DNA of 64,000 nucleotides from Variovorax sp. IB41 (GTDB lineage Bacteria; Pseudomonadota; Gammaproteobacteria; Burkholderiales; Burkholderiaceae_C): positions 57,218 to 121,217 of the forward strand of contig NZ_JAEFCB010000017.1 in the NCBI RefSeq assembly GCF_016405905.1. The letters are read 5' to 3'. The translations under genes were made by a program, and so were the position numbers. Shown here piece after piece: positions 16,949 through 25,525 of the stretch. Under the pieces are notes generated by a model. It did no database searches and was not told the DNA's origin. It saw nothing but the letters and a program-made list of their open reading frames with translations. Position 1 is the first letter of the stretch. The number at the start of each line of letters is the position of its first letter.

Positions 16949-17629
16949 ATGCCGTCCCACTTCAATTCCTTTTCTTCTTCATCCCTTCGCACGCCGGTCC
17001 TCGTCCTGGGCCTTCTGTCCGCCCTCGTGCTCGCCGGCTGCGGCAGCACTTCGCGGCGCGTGTCGTACGAGCCGGAGGAGTTCGACTCCACCACCACCCA
17101 CACGCGCAACTACGCCGCCACCGAGGGCCAGACCTGCGAAGCCGCACGCCGCGCGCTGCTGAGCCAGGGCTACATGGTCACGGCGGCCAACGCCGACCTG
17201 GTGACCGGGCGCAAGAGCTTCCAGCCGGCGGCCGAGGTGCACGTCGAGGTCGAGTTCCGCGTGGTCTGCGCGCGAGAAGGCGGCAAAGGCGGCAAGCAGA
17301 GCACCGTGGCTTTCGCAACCGCGCTGCAAGACCGCTACGGCATCAAGAAGGTGAACAACTCGGCCAGCGTGGGCGTGGGTGCCTTCGGCTCGCTGTCGCT
17401 GCCCTTCGCTGGCAGCGACGACGCGATGGTCAAGGTGGCGAGCGAGACCCTGACCGACGAGCGCTTCTACGACCGTTTCTTCACGCTGATGGACCGCTTC
17501 CTCGAAGGCGGCGGCGCCGATGCGCCGCCCGACATGCCGGCCGAAGCGCCCACGGCGCCTTCTTTGCCTTCTTCGTCACCCGCCCCCGCCATCAGCTTCC
17601 CGGTCGCCCCTTCGCCCAACCGGGGCTGA
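16949..17629 (+). CDS. Lipoprotein, DUF2242-like
   Basis: A 226-residue lipoprotein: the signal peptide ends in the lipobox LAGC (about residue 31) and is followed by a polar domain beginning STSRRVSYEPEEFDSTTTHT. The domain has a central alternation of beta strands (VHVEVEFRVVC, STVAFATALQDRYG) and ends in a Pro/Ala/Ser-rich tail of about 45 residues. It resembles the DUF2242 family of burkholderial lipoproteins by memory of that family's FDSTTT-type N-terminus; no function is known. The start at 16949 gives a clean signal peptide; the frame upstream is open but lacks one. Confidence 0.72.
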   Translation: MPSHFNSFSSSSLRTPVLVLGLLSALVLAGCGSTSRRVSYEPEEFDSTTTHTRNYAATEGQTCEAARRALLSQGYMVTAANADLVTGRKSFQPAAEVHVEVEFRVVCAREGGKGGKQSTVAFATALQDRYGIKKVNNSASVGVGAFGSLSLPFAGSDDAMVKVASETLTDERFYDRFFTLMDRFLEGGGADAPPDMPAEAPTAPSLPSSSPAPAISFPVAPSPNRG

Positions 17630-17638
17630 TCGCCGGGG

Positions 17639-18550
17639 TCAACGCACCAGCGTCGACTTGCCGAACAGGCTCTCGATCAGTTCCACCGCCACTTCCGCGG
17701 TCTGGTTGCGCACATCGAGCGCGGGGTTGAGCTCCACCACGTCGAGCGAAGAGAGCCGCCCCGTGTCGGCGATCATTTCCATGCACAGTTGCATCTCGCG
17801 GTAGGTCGGCCCGCCGCGCACGCCGGTGCCCACGCCGGGCGCGATGTTCGGGTCCAGGCAATCCAGGTCGAAGCTCACGTGCAGGTGGGTGTCCTCGTCC
17901 ACGTCCTGCAGCGCCTCGGTCATGGTGGTGCGCATGCCGTGCTCGTCGATGTGGCGCATGTCGAACACGTTCAGGCCGAGCGTGCGGATGGCCTCCTTCT
18001 CGTCTGCATCGACGCTGCGGATACCGATGAAGCGGATCGCCTCGTGCGCCAGCGCCGCGCGCTCGCCGCTCCAGCCCGTCAGTTCCGCGGGCCCGTGGCC
18101 CAGCAGGCACGAGACCGGCATGCCGTGCAGGTTGCCGCTCGGGCTCGTGGTCTCGGTGTTGACGTCGGAGTGCGCATCGAGCCACAGCACGCGCAGCTTC
18201 TTGCCTCGCTTGCGCGCATGCCAGGCCACCGCGCTGATCGAGCCGATCGCCAGGCAGTGATCGCCGCCCAGCATCAGCGGCACATGATTGGCGCCGAGCG
18301 CCGCGTCCACGGCGTTGTAGACCGAGCGGTTCCACGCGATCACCTCCGCGAGATGGCGAAGGCCATTGGCCGGCGGCGCCCAGGGCGTGGCCGGGCCGGC
18401 GAGGTTGCCGCGGTCGATGACCATGAAGCCTTGCTTGGCAAGCGCCTCGGCCACGCCGGCCACGCGCAACGCATCGGGGCCCATGCCCGCGCCGCGCACG
18501 CTGGCGCCGATGTCGGTGGGCGCGCCGATCAGTTCGAGGGTGGTGTTCAT
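17639..18550 (-). CDS. rocF: Arginase
   Basis: A 303-residue binuclear manganese hydrolase that converts arginine to ornithine and urea. The three metal-ligand motifs of the ureohydrolase fold are intact: MLGGDHCLAIGSISA, WLDAHSDVNT and SFDLDCLDPNIAPGVGTGV. The N-terminus (LIGAPTDIGASVRGAGMGPDALR) and the extra loop NLHGMPVSCLLGHG are those of true arginases rather than agmatinases. It is convergent with the lipoprotein gene (9 bp between) and 34 bp downstream of the prolyl oligopeptidase gene on the same strand, so the two may share a transcript, linking peptide breakdown to arginine use. Confidence 0.94.
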   Translation of the reverse strand: MNTTLELIGAPTDIGASVRGAGMGPDALRVAGVAEALAKQGFMVIDRGNLAGPATPWAPPANGLRHLAEVIAWNRSVYNAVDAALGANHVPLMLGGDHCLAIGSISAVAWHARKRGKKLRVLWLDAHSDVNTETTSPSGNLHGMPVSCLLGHGPAELTGWSGERAALAHEAIRFIGIRSVDADEKEAIRTLGLNVFDMRHIDEHGMRTTMTEALQDVDEDTHLHVSFDLDCLDPNIAPGVGTGVRGGPTYREMQLCMEMIADTGRLSSLDVVELNPALDVRNQTAEVAVELIESLFGKSTLVR

Positions 18551-18584
18551 TCAGCTGACCTCCGTGCGGGAGCGGCCCGGCGGC

Positions 18585-20639
18585 TCATGCCGGCTTGCCT
18601 ATGTGTTGCCAGAGATACGCGTAGCCCAGCGCATCCATGAAGGCGGACTCCTTGTTGTCCGTGGCCGCGCTGTGGCCGCCTTCCATGTTCTCGTAGAAGC
18701 TGCTGTCGTGGCCCAGCGCGACCATCTTCGCGTGCATCTTTCGCGCATGCACCGGGCCCACGCGGTCGTCGCGGGTCGAGGTGGTGAAGAGCGCGGGCGG
18801 ATAGCGCCCGTCGGCCTTCGCGTTCTCGTAGGGCGAGAAGGTACGGATGAAGGCCCATTCCTCGGGCTGGTCGGGGTCGCCGTACTCCGCGATCCACGAG
18901 GCGCCGGCCGACAGGTGCGTGTAGCGCTGCATGTCGAGCAGCGCCACCTCGCTCACGATCGCGCCGTAGAGCTGCGGGTACAGCGTGAGCATGTTGCCCA
19001 TCAGCAGGCCCCCGTTGCTGCCGCCCATCGCGCCCAGGTGCGCGGGCGAGGTGATCTTGCGCGCGATGAGGTCCTCGGACACGGCCGCGAAATCCTCGCA
19101 GGTGCGAAGCCGGTTTTCCTGCAGCGCGGCCTGGTGCCAGCGCGGGCCGTATTCGCCGCCGCCGCGGATGTTGGCGATGACATACACGCCGCCCTGCTCG
19201 AGCCATGCGCGGCCGATGCTGCCGCTGTAGCTCGGCTGCAGCGAGATCTCGAAGCCGCCGTAGGCGTACTGCAGCGTCGGGTTCGTGCCGTCGGCCTTCA
19301 GGTCCTTCGGGGCGATCTCGAAGTAGGGCACGCGCGTGCCGTCCTTGGACACCGCGAAATGCTGGCTCACGGCGAAGCGCGATGCGTCGAAGAAGCCCGG
19401 ACTGTCCTTCAGCACCTCGGGCTCGCCCTGGCCGATGGTGCCGATGTAGAGCGTGGTCGGCTGCAGGAAGCCGCTCACGGTGAGGAAGTAGTCGTCGTTC
19501 TCGTCCTCGTCGATGCCGCCGGCCGCGATGGTCGAGAGCGCGGGTGCGCCGCCCAGGCCCTCGCGCTTCCACGGGCCGCTGGCCTGCGGCGTGAGCACTT
19601 CCAGCTGGTTCACCACGTCGTGCATCACGTTGAGGATGAGGTGGTGCCGCGTCCACGAATGGCTGTCCAGCGCCGTGGTGTCGTCGGGCTCGAACAGCAC
19701 GGTGAGCGCGCGCTGGCCCGCCATGTAGTCGTCGAACTTCGCGGCCAGCAGCGAGCCCGACCTGTAGGTCGCGCCGCCCACGGTCCAGTCCTCGCGCGGC
19801 TCGATCAGCATCCACTCGCGGCAGATGTCGGTGTTGGAGTCGTCGGGCACGTCGATCTTGGTGAGCGTGCCATCGGCGCCGCGCAGCCAGGTCTCGCTCT
19901 CGTAGAAGTCGATCTGGCGCGAAACGAAATCGCGCTCGAAGCCGGGCGTGTTGTCGCGGTAGGCGCTCACGGACATGTCCTCGTGCGCGCCTTCGTACAC
20001 CGTGGTGGCGGCCGCGAGCGGCGTGCCGCGCTTCCACTCCTTCACGATGCGCGGGTAGCTCGAGCTGGTCATCGAGCCGGGGCCGAAATCGGTGGCCACG
20101 TAGAGGTGGTCGATGTCTTTCCAGCCCACGTGGTTCTTTGCCTCGGGGAGCGTGAAGCCGCCTTCGACGAAGGTCTTGCTGTGCAGGTCGAACTCGCGCA
20201 CCACGTCGGCATCGGCGCCGCCGCGCGAGAGCGAAACGAGGCAGCGCTTGTAGTCGGGCTCCAGGCAGTCGGCGCCGTGCCACACCCAGTTCTCCTTGTC
20301 GGCGGCGGCCAGTGCGTCGATGTCGATCACGGTTTCCCACGCGGGCTGGGGCTTGCGGTACTCGGTGAGCGTGGTGCGGCGCCAGAGGCCCTTGGGGTGG
20401 TCCTTGTCGCGCCAGAAGTTGTAGAAGAAGGGGCCGATCTTGCGGACCATCGGAATCCGGTCGTCCGAGTCGAGCACCTCGAGGATGCCCGCCTCGAGCG
20501 CCTTGAAGGCGGGCGATTGCGCGTAGGCCTGCACGGTCTTCGCGTTCTCCTGGCGCGCCCAGTCGAGCTGGGCGTCACCGTCGATCTCTTCGAGCCAGAG
20601 GTGATCGTCTTTCGGAGTCGGGGAGGGGTTGGATGTCAT
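18585..20639 (-). CDS. S9 family prolyl oligopeptidase
   Basis: A 684-residue serine peptidase with an N-terminal seven-bladed propeller and a C-terminal alpha/beta-hydrolase domain. The nucleophile is Ser541 in GAMGGSNGGLLMGN; the Asp is in TSTRDDRVGPVHARKM and the His in MEGGHSAATDNKE. No signal peptide is present, so it acts in the cytoplasm on short proline-containing peptides. It resembles the subgroup of prolyl endopeptidases starting with DDHLWLEEIDG. The start at 20639 lies 178 bases from the divergent DGAT gene. Confidence 0.93.
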   Translation of the reverse strand: MTSNPSPTPKDDHLWLEEIDGDAQLDWARQENAKTVQAYAQSPAFKALEAGILEVLDSDDRIPMVRKIGPFFYNFWRDKDHPKGLWRRTTLTEYRKPQPAWETVIDIDALAAADKENWVWHGADCLEPDYKRCLVSLSRGGADADVVREFDLHSKTFVEGGFTLPEAKNHVGWKDIDHLYVATDFGPGSMTSSSYPRIVKEWKRGTPLAAATTVYEGAHEDMSVSAYRDNTPGFERDFVSRQIDFYESETWLRGADGTLTKIDVPDDSNTDICREWMLIEPREDWTVGGATYRSGSLLAAKFDDYMAGQRALTVLFEPDDTTALDSHSWTRHHLILNVMHDVVNQLEVLTPQASGPWKREGLGGAPALSTIAAGGIDEDENDDYFLTVSGFLQPTTLYIGTIGQGEPEVLKDSPGFFDASRFAVSQHFAVSKDGTRVPYFEIAPKDLKADGTNPTLQYAYGGFEISLQPSYSGSIGRAWLEQGGVYVIANIRGGGEYGPRWHQAALQENRLRTCEDFAAVSEDLIARKITSPAHLGAMGGSNGGLLMGNMLTLYPQLYGAIVSEVALLDMQRYTHLSAGASWIAEYGDPDQPEEWAFIRTFSPYENAKADGRYPPALFTTSTRDDRVGPVHARKMHAKMVALGHDSSFYENMEGGHSAATDNKESAFMDALGYAYLWQHIGKPA

Positions 20640-20715
20640 GAATGGCAGTGTACGGAGCCCTCGTGAAAAAGGCGCTGTGAGCAGTTGTTGCGGGCGCGGT
20701 CACTTTTTCATTACT

Positions 20716-20728
20716 CGGGAAAACCTCG
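20716..20728 (+). promoter_or_regulatory. Candidate operator, variant of the GGGGAAACCCCG motif, upstream of DGAT-1
   Basis: CGGGAAAACCTCG matches the P450 and acyl-CoA synthetase upstream motif at 10 of 13 positions and lies 89 bases before the DGAT start, the same distance as at the other two genes. Function is inferred only from position and similarity. Confidence 0.4.
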
Positions 20729-20817
20729 GTGGAAACACTGAAGCGGGCAGGGCCCACGAGCGCCACCTGCGGGGTATCCTGCCGAACGGCGCATGCCCCA
20801 CCAAGGAGACACAACAC

Positions 20818-22527
20818 ATGAAACACCTGAGCGGACTTGATGCCACCTTCCTGCACCTGGAGACGCCCGAGATGCCGATGCACGTGGGCTCGCTCAACGT
20901 GCTGGACTTGCCCAAGGGCTACAAGGGCGATTTCTACGAAGACGCCAAGCAGTTCATGGCCAGCCGCATCCACTTGGCCGATGTGTTCACGCGCAAGCTC
21001 GCGCTCATGCCCTTCGACATGTCCAACCCGGTGTGGGTGGACGACGAGGACATCGACCTGGACTACCACGTGCGCCACATCACGCTGCCCAAGCCCGGCA
21101 CCAACCGCCAGCTGCAGCAATACGTGGCGCGGCTGCATTCCACGCTCATCGACCGCAGCCGCCCGATGTGGGAGTTCTTCATCATCGACGGCCTGCAGAG
21201 CGGCCAGGTGGCGCTCTACACCAAGGTGCACCACGCGGGCATCGACGGGCAGGCCGGCGTGGAAGTGGGCAAGGCCATCTTCGACCTGGAGGCCACGGGC
21301 CGCGTGGTGAAGCCGCCGCGCTCGCGTCCGCGCGGCAACGGCTACCAGCTTGGCATGGCCGAGCTCGCAACGGCGGCGCTGCGCAACACGGCGCAGCAGT
21401 ACGTCAAGCTCTTCAAGATGGCGCCCGCCATCGCGCGTGCAATCGGCGGCCTGGCCAAGCCCGACGAGAAGGCGGCCGAGAAGGCCGCGGCCACCGCGCC
21501 GAAGAAGTTCAACCTCTTCGCGCCGCGCACCTCGCTCAACGTGTCGATCACCAACCAGCGCACCTTCGCGGGCCGCACCATCTCGCTGGCCGAAACCAAG
21601 TACATCGCCAAGCACTTCGGCGTGTCGCTCAACGACGTGGTCATGGCCACCGTGGCCGGCGCGCTGCGCCACTACCTGGCCGACAACAACGAGCTGCCCG
21701 CCAAGCCGCTGGTGGCCGGCGTGCCGGTGAGCCTGCGCGAAGCGGGCGACGACACGGCCAACAACCAGGCCAGCATGATCCTGGTGAGCCTGGCCACGGA
21801 CATCACCGACCCGATCCAGCGGCTGAAGGCGATCAACGCGTCCTCGAACAGTTCGAAGTCGACGATGAACCGCTTCAAGGCCGTGATCCTGGATGACTTT
21901 CCGACCTTCGCCGCGCCCTGGCTGGTGTCGGGCATCGCCTCGATGGTGGGCCGCTCGGGGCTCGTGAACCTGCTGCCGCCCGCGGCCAACGTGGCCATCT
22001 CCAACGTGGCGGGCGCGCCGTTCCCGATGTACTTCGCGGGTGCGCTCGTCACCTGCTACTACCCGGTGTCGATCGCCAGCCACGGCACGGCGCTCAACGT
22101 CACGGTGCAGAGCTACAACGGCCGCATGGACTACGGCCTCATCGCCTGCCGCCGCGCGGTGCCCGACATCACCGAGATCGGCGACTACATGCTGGCCGAG
22201 CACAAGCTGCTGATGGAACTGACGCAGAAGCACCCGTCCGCCGCCGGCGTCACGGCGCCCAGGCCCGCGCCTGTGGCGTCACATGCGCCGGAGGTCGAGG
22301 AGGCCGCGCCCGCCGCCAGGAAGCAGGCCGCGCGCAAGAAGGCACCGGTCAAGGCTGTGAAGGCCGCCACGGCGATGGCCAAGGCGCCGGCGAAGAAGGC
22401 GCCCGCAAAGAAAGTCGCCGCGAAGAAAGCCACCGTGAAGGCCATCAAGACGACGGCCGCCAGGCCCGTAGCCCGAAAGGCCGCACCGGCCAAGCGGGCC
22501 GGCGCCTCCAGGGCCGCCGCAGCGTGA
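20818..22527 (+). CDS. Wax ester synthase / acyl-CoA:diacylglycerol acyltransferase (WS/DGAT) with basic tail
   Basis: A 569-residue acyltransferase that esterifies long-chain alcohols or diacylglycerol with acyl-CoA to make wax esters or triacylglycerol. The catalytic HHxxxDG motif is HHAGIDG (residues 138-144), and the N-terminal MKHLSGLDATFLHLETPEMP and downstream SLNDVVMATVAGALR, NVAISNVAGAPFPMYFAGA are typical. After the enzyme ends (about residue 475) comes a ~90-residue Lys/Ala-rich tail with repeated AKK/AARK units, like the DNA-binding tail of PhaF. AAGGAGA lies ahead of the ATG at 20818. It is the first gene of the lipid island; a homologous DGAT lies at 25526. Confidence 0.93.
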   Translation: MKHLSGLDATFLHLETPEMPMHVGSLNVLDLPKGYKGDFYEDAKQFMASRIHLADVFTRKLALMPFDMSNPVWVDDEDIDLDYHVRHITLPKPGTNRQLQQYVARLHSTLIDRSRPMWEFFIIDGLQSGQVALYTKVHHAGIDGQAGVEVGKAIFDLEATGRVVKPPRSRPRGNGYQLGMAELATAALRNTAQQYVKLFKMAPAIARAIGGLAKPDEKAAEKAAATAPKKFNLFAPRTSLNVSITNQRTFAGRTISLAETKYIAKHFGVSLNDVVMATVAGALRHYLADNNELPAKPLVAGVPVSLREAGDDTANNQASMILVSLATDITDPIQRLKAINASSNSSKSTMNRFKAVILDDFPTFAAPWLVSGIASMVGRSGLVNLLPPAANVAISNVAGAPFPMYFAGALVTCYYPVSIASHGTALNVTVQSYNGRMDYGLIACRRAVPDITEIGDYMLAEHKLLMELTQKHPSAAGVTAPRPAPVASHAPEVEEAAPAARKQAARKKAPVKAVKAATAMAKAPAKKAPAKKVAAKKATVKAIKTTAARPVARKAAPAKRAGASRAAAA

Positions 22528-22546
22528 TCAAGAGGCCTGGGCCTCG

Positions 22547-22627
22547 AAAATTGGGGCAGTTGGACTAGTTTTCCGACGGTTCTAGTTTTGCAGGCCTAGG
22601 CCCTTGCGAAGAAGATGGGGCCATCGC
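22547..22627 (+). promoter_or_regulatory. Shared ~82-bp regulatory element, copy 1 (upstream of the phasin-like gene)
   Basis: Starts 19 bases after the DGAT stop and ends 37 bases before the phasin start. The first 56 bases match 48 of 56 with 29793-29848 read on the minus strand, including TGGACTAG, ACGGTTCTAGTTTT and GCCTAGGCC; the match continues through CGAAGAAGAT. It contains a direct repeat CTAGTTTT spaced by nine bases. A -35/-10 pair TTGGAC-17-TAGTTT can be drawn. Likely a promoter/operator; the binding protein is unknown. Confidence 0.65.
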
Positions 22628-22664
22628 ATCCAGCGACCCATTCAACTTCAAGGAAATCTTCATC

Positions 22665-23225
22665 ATGTCCACGCAAACCACCCTCGCTTCTGCCGCCATC
22701 CACGTCGTCGGCCAATACAACGACGCAGGCAAGACCCTGGTCGGCGCCTACCGCACCGGCGTGCATCGCTTGCTGGGGGGCGCCGCTTCGCGCTACAGCA
22801 ACTTCCTGGGCAACCGCCAGATCCCGCTGGTGAGCGAACAGATCAAGGCCAACCTGATCGGCGCGCAAGAGAAGGTCAACGGCTTCCTGGCCAACCGCCT
22901 GGACATCGACACCAGCCGCATCGTCTCGGTGATGGACCGCGTTGCCGCCGGCACCACCAGCGGCATCGAAACAGTCGCAGGCCGCGTCGCCCGCGTCGAA
23001 TCGCCGGTCGCCAACTCGGTGCTCAACACGCTGAACGCCATCAACCAGCCGATCGCTACCGTCTCGGTGCAGATCGCCGACCGCATCGCCGCTGGCGCCA
23101 AGCAACTCGAAACCCGCGTGGCCGGCACGGACGGCGATATTGCCAAGCCCGTGCGCACCGTGAAGGCCAAGGCCGCCGTGGCCAAGAAGCCGGTTCGCCG
23201 CGCTGCTGCCCGCAAGGCGGCCTGA
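22665..23225 (+). CDS. Phasin-like granule-associated protein
   Basis: A 186-residue protein without signal peptide, largely amphipathic helix (residues ~5-150) ending in a Lys/Ala/Arg-rich tail (KAKAAVAKKPVRRAAARKAA). The body, rich in Ala, Val, Asn and Gln with regular heptad-like hydrophobics (SEQIKANLIGAQEKVNGFLA), looks like phasins, which coat polyhydroxyalkanoate or neutral-lipid granules. It lies between the DGAT and a PhaF-like gene, which supports a granule role. Exact family membership was not recognised. Expression probably starts from the shared element at 22547. Confidence 0.68.
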   Translation: MSTQTTLASAAIHVVGQYNDAGKTLVGAYRTGVHRLLGGAASRYSNFLGNRQIPLVSEQIKANLIGAQEKVNGFLANRLDIDTSRIVSVMDRVAAGTTSGIETVAGRVARVESPVANSVLNTLNAINQPIATVSVQIADRIAAGAKQLETRVAGTDGDIAKPVRTVKAKAAVAKKPVRRAAARKAA

Positions 23226-23385
23226 GAAGGTGTGAACGAATCCGCCATGCCCGCTCATCCCGCCCAGACACACCCGCTCGGCGTTGCAAATGCTCGCCAT
23301 AGCCCGAGCTATGGCTGCGCTTTGCGCCTTGATCGAGTGCGCCTGGGCGGGCTGCTCGGGCACGCCGAATTCATTCGCACCTTCT
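23225..23385. repeat. 161-bp imperfect palindrome (Comamonadaceae-type intergenic repeat)
   Basis: The arms pair from the outside (AGAAGGTGTGAACGAAT against ATTCATTCGCACCTTCT) through CCCGCCCAG / CTGGGCGGG and GGCGTTGCAAA / TTTGCGCC to the centre CATAGC-CCGA-GCTATG at 23298-23313. It fills most of the gap between the two granule-protein genes. Similar sequence is, from memory, common between genes in this family. Confidence 0.85.
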
Positions 23386-23392
23386 GACCCCC

Positions 23393-23414
23393 GAGGCGCT
23401 CTGCGCCTCTTTTT
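23393..23414 (+). terminator. Rho-independent terminator after the phasin-like gene
   Basis: Stem GAGGCGC / GCGCCTC with loop TCT, followed by TTTTT. It lies just after the long palindrome and 27 bases before the next start, so the PhaF-like gene probably depends on readthrough or a short promoter. Confidence 0.75.
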
Positions 23415-23440
23415 CTTTCTGCTATCTGGAGCACCACTGA

Positions 23441-23938
23441 ATGGCGACCCGCACCGACGAAACTGCAAAGTTGAAGAAGAAGGCGACGCCTGCGAAGAAA
23501 GCTCCGGCCAAAGCCCCGGCTGCCAAGAAAGCCGCGGCGCCCCGCAAGGCGGCCCCTGCTGCGAAGAAAGCGGCGGCCACCGCACCCGGCAAGGCCGAAG
23601 GCCTGCTGCGTGCCGGCCTCAAGGCGCTGGACAACGTGCGCAGCGACGTCGCCAAGCGCCAGGCCAACGTGATCGAAGGCCTGCTCGGCATCGGGCAGGG
23701 CAAGGTCGATACGGCCAGTGCGAAGGCCGCGCTCACCCGCGGCTTTCCGAGCCTGGACAGCTTCGGCATCCGCAAGTTCGAGGACGTGTTCGACCAGCGC
23801 GTGGCCACCGCCCTGCAGCGCCTGGGCATGCCCAGCACGGAAGAGGTGCAGGCGCTGCGCGACGAGGTGGCGCACCTGCGCGAACGCCTCGCACAGATCG
23901 AGAAGAGCCAGAAGAGCAACGCCGGCGGCAAGCGCTGA
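23441..23938 (+). CDS. PhaF-like polyhydroxyalkanoate/lipid granule-associated protein
   Basis: A 165-residue protein with the two parts of PhaF/PhaI phasins in reversed order: an N-terminal Lys/Ala/Pro-rich histone-like segment (residues 9-52, repeated AKK/PAKKA) and a C-terminal phasin-like domain with GLDSFGIRKFEDVFDQRVATALQ-type sequence (here SLDSFGIRKFEDVFDQRVAT), followed by a coiled coil (EEVQALRDEVAHLRERLAQIEK). In pseudomonads PhaF ties granules to the nucleoid through the basic part. Its position after the phasin-like gene and DGAT fits a granule function for PHA or neutral lipid. Confidence 0.82.
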   Translation: MATRTDETAKLKKKATPAKKAPAKAPAAKKAAAPRKAAPAAKKAAATAPGKAEGLLRAGLKALDNVRSDVAKRQANVIEGLLGIGQGKVDTASAKAALTRGFPSLDSFGIRKFEDVFDQRVATALQRLGMPSTEEVQALRDEVAHLRERLAQIEKSQKSNAGGKR

Positions 23939-23962
23939 GCGACGGCACAAGCCCAACCGGTT

Positions 23963-24598
23963 GTGGCCAGCTCCAACACCACGCGCGATCGCATCCTGCA
24001 GACCAGCCTCGCGCTGTTCAACGCGGAAGGCCTTGCGGCCGTGTCGACGCACAAGATAGCCGCCGAGCTCGGCATGAGCCCGGGCAACCTGCACTACCAC
24101 TTCAAGGCCAAGCAGTTGATCGTGGAGTGGCTGTTCCGGCGCTTCGAGCAACGGCTCGAAACGCTCAACAGTTCCTCGCCATCGATCTCGGCCATCGACG
24201 ATCTCTGGCTCGCGCTGCACCTGCGCTTCGAGGCCATCGACGAATACCGCTTCATCTACCGCGACATGGCCTTCCTGGCCAGCGAGTACCCGGCCCTCGG
24301 CCAGCGCGCGCAGGCGCTCACCGCGCAGAACCTGCTGGCCGCGCAAACGCTGTGCGAAGGGCTCGTCGCCTCGGGCGTGATCGAGACCAGCGCCGAGCAG
24401 GCGCGCATCCTGGCGCTGCAGATGGTGTTCACCACCACCTGCTGGCTGTCGTTCGAACGGCTGGTGCCGGGGCGCGATTCGCTGGCGCAGGCTGATCCCG
24501 GTTTGGCGGCTTTCTACACGCTCACGCTGGTTTCTCCGTATGTTTCCAGCGAATCGAGGGCTTACCTTGATTACCTGAGGGGCAAATACCTCGGATAA
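23963..24598 (+). CDS. TetR-family transcriptional regulator
   Basis: A 211-residue TetR protein. The helix-turn-helix covers residues ~8-55 (TRDRILQTSLALFNAEGLAAV, then MSPGNLHYHFKAKQLIVEWL); the C-terminal part is the ligand-binding helical bundle. The start is a GTG at 23963 giving MASSNTTRD, 24 bases after the PhaF-like stop; there is no clear ribosome site, so coupling to the upstream gene is likely. Its place inside the lipid island suggests control of storage-lipid genes and a fatty-acyl ligand, by inference. Confidence 0.85.
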   Translation: MASSNTTRDRILQTSLALFNAEGLAAVSTHKIAAELGMSPGNLHYHFKAKQLIVEWLFRRFEQRLETLNSSSPSISAIDDLWLALHLRFEAIDEYRFIYRDMAFLASEYPALGQRAQALTAQNLLAAQTLCEGLVASGVIETSAEQARILALQMVFTTTCWLSFERLVPGRDSLAQADPGLAAFYTLTLVSPYVSSESRAYLDYLRGKYLG

Positions 24599-24630
24599 CT
24601 GTCGGAGTCGTCCGACGGGAGAGTGCAACC

Positions 24631-25467
24631 ATGGCCCCTCAAGCTCGTCCTCTCAAAGATAAAACGCCAAAGATCCGAAAGGAAGCCGCCTCCATGACCA
24701 CCGCCACCCACGATCACATCGCGCCGCCCTCGCGCCTGCTGCTGCTGGCCGAAGCACGCGCCCTCTGGGAGACCGGCGCCGGCATCGCCATGTGGCCGCT
24801 CCTGCAACTCACGCCGCGCGGCGACGGGCACCCGGTGCTCGTGCTGCCGGGCCTGGTGGCGAGCGACGTTTCCACCCTGCTGCTGCGCCGCTACCTCGCG
24901 AGCCGCGGCTACGACGCGCACGGTTGGGGCCTGGGCCGCAACCTCGGTCCGCGCGAAGGCGTGGAAGACGGCATGGTCGAGCTGCTCAAGACCCTGAACG
25001 ACAAGAGCGGCCAGAAGGTCAGCGTGATCGGCTGGAGCCTGGGCGGCGTCTACGCGCGGCTGCTGGCCTCGGCCCATTCGGGCCTCATCCGCAACGTCAT
25101 CACGCTGGGCAGCCCGTTCTCCGGCAGCCCGCGCGCCACCAACGCATGGCGCGTGTACGAAGGCGTGAGCGGCCAGAGCTCGCACGACCCGCGCCGCATG
25201 AAGTTCGTCGAGCCCACGCCGCCCGTGCCGACCACCTCGATCTTCAGCCGCACCGACGGCGTCGTCGCCTGGCGCTGCAGCCTCGAGAAGACCGGCCCGC
25301 AATCGGAAAACATCGAGGTGATGGCGAGCCACCTGGGGCTCGGCGCGCACCCCGCCGTGCTCTATGCGGTGGCCGACCGGCTCGCGCAACCCGAGGGCGA
25401 ATGGAAGCCCTTCAACCGCGGCCTGCTGGGGCCGCTGGTGTATCCCGATCCCGACCGCGACATGTGA
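24631..25467 (+). CDS. Alpha/beta hydrolase (lipase/esterase-like)
   Basis: A 278-residue hydrolase. The nucleophile elbow is GWSLGG (VSVIGWSLGGVYARLLA), preceded by HPVLVLPGLVASD where the oxyanion hole forms; Asp in SRTDGVVAW and His in ASHLGLG complete a likely triad. No signal peptide. In this setting it may cut or rearrange neutral lipids or polyesters in granules. Two starts are possible: ATG at 24631 (GGGAGAG ahead) and ATG at 24694 (AAGGAAG ahead; MTTATHDH), the second giving 257 residues and the better fit to a compact domain. A bidirectional terminator follows. Confidence 0.85.
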   Translation: MAPQARPLKDKTPKIRKEAASMTTATHDHIAPPSRLLLLAEARALWETGAGIAMWPLLQLTPRGDGHPVLVLPGLVASDVSTLLLRRYLASRGYDAHGWGLGRNLGPREGVEDGMVELLKTLNDKSGQKVSVIGWSLGGVYARLLASAHSGLIRNVITLGSPFSGSPRATNAWRVYEGVSGQSSHDPRRMKFVEPTPPVPTTSIFSRTDGVVAWRCSLEKTGPQSENIEVMASHLGLGAHPAVLYAVADRLAQPEGEWKPFNRGLLGPLVYPDPDRDM

Positions 25468-25489
25468 TCGGTCGATCGCGCGCTCGATG

Positions 25490-25517
25490 AAAAAAGCCGG
25501 CGGATGCCGGCTTTTTT
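25490..25517. terminator. Bidirectional terminator between the hydrolase and DGAT-2
   Basis: Perfect inverted repeat AAAAAAGCCGGC / GCCGGCTTTTTT with loop GGAT between convergent genes. Confidence 0.93.
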
Positions 25518-25525
25518 CATGGGCG

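Noticed and set aside
18366..20666. 766-codon open frame on the plus strand opposite the prolyl oligopeptidase
   Set aside because: High-GC antisense shadow: composition rich in Arg, His, Gly, Val and Ala with no domain, while the minus-strand frame has a full catalytic triad.
23226..23440. Short open frame inside the intergenic palindrome after the phasin-like gene
   Set aside because: It is the translated arm of a common palindromic repeat, without a ribosome site or protein-like features.
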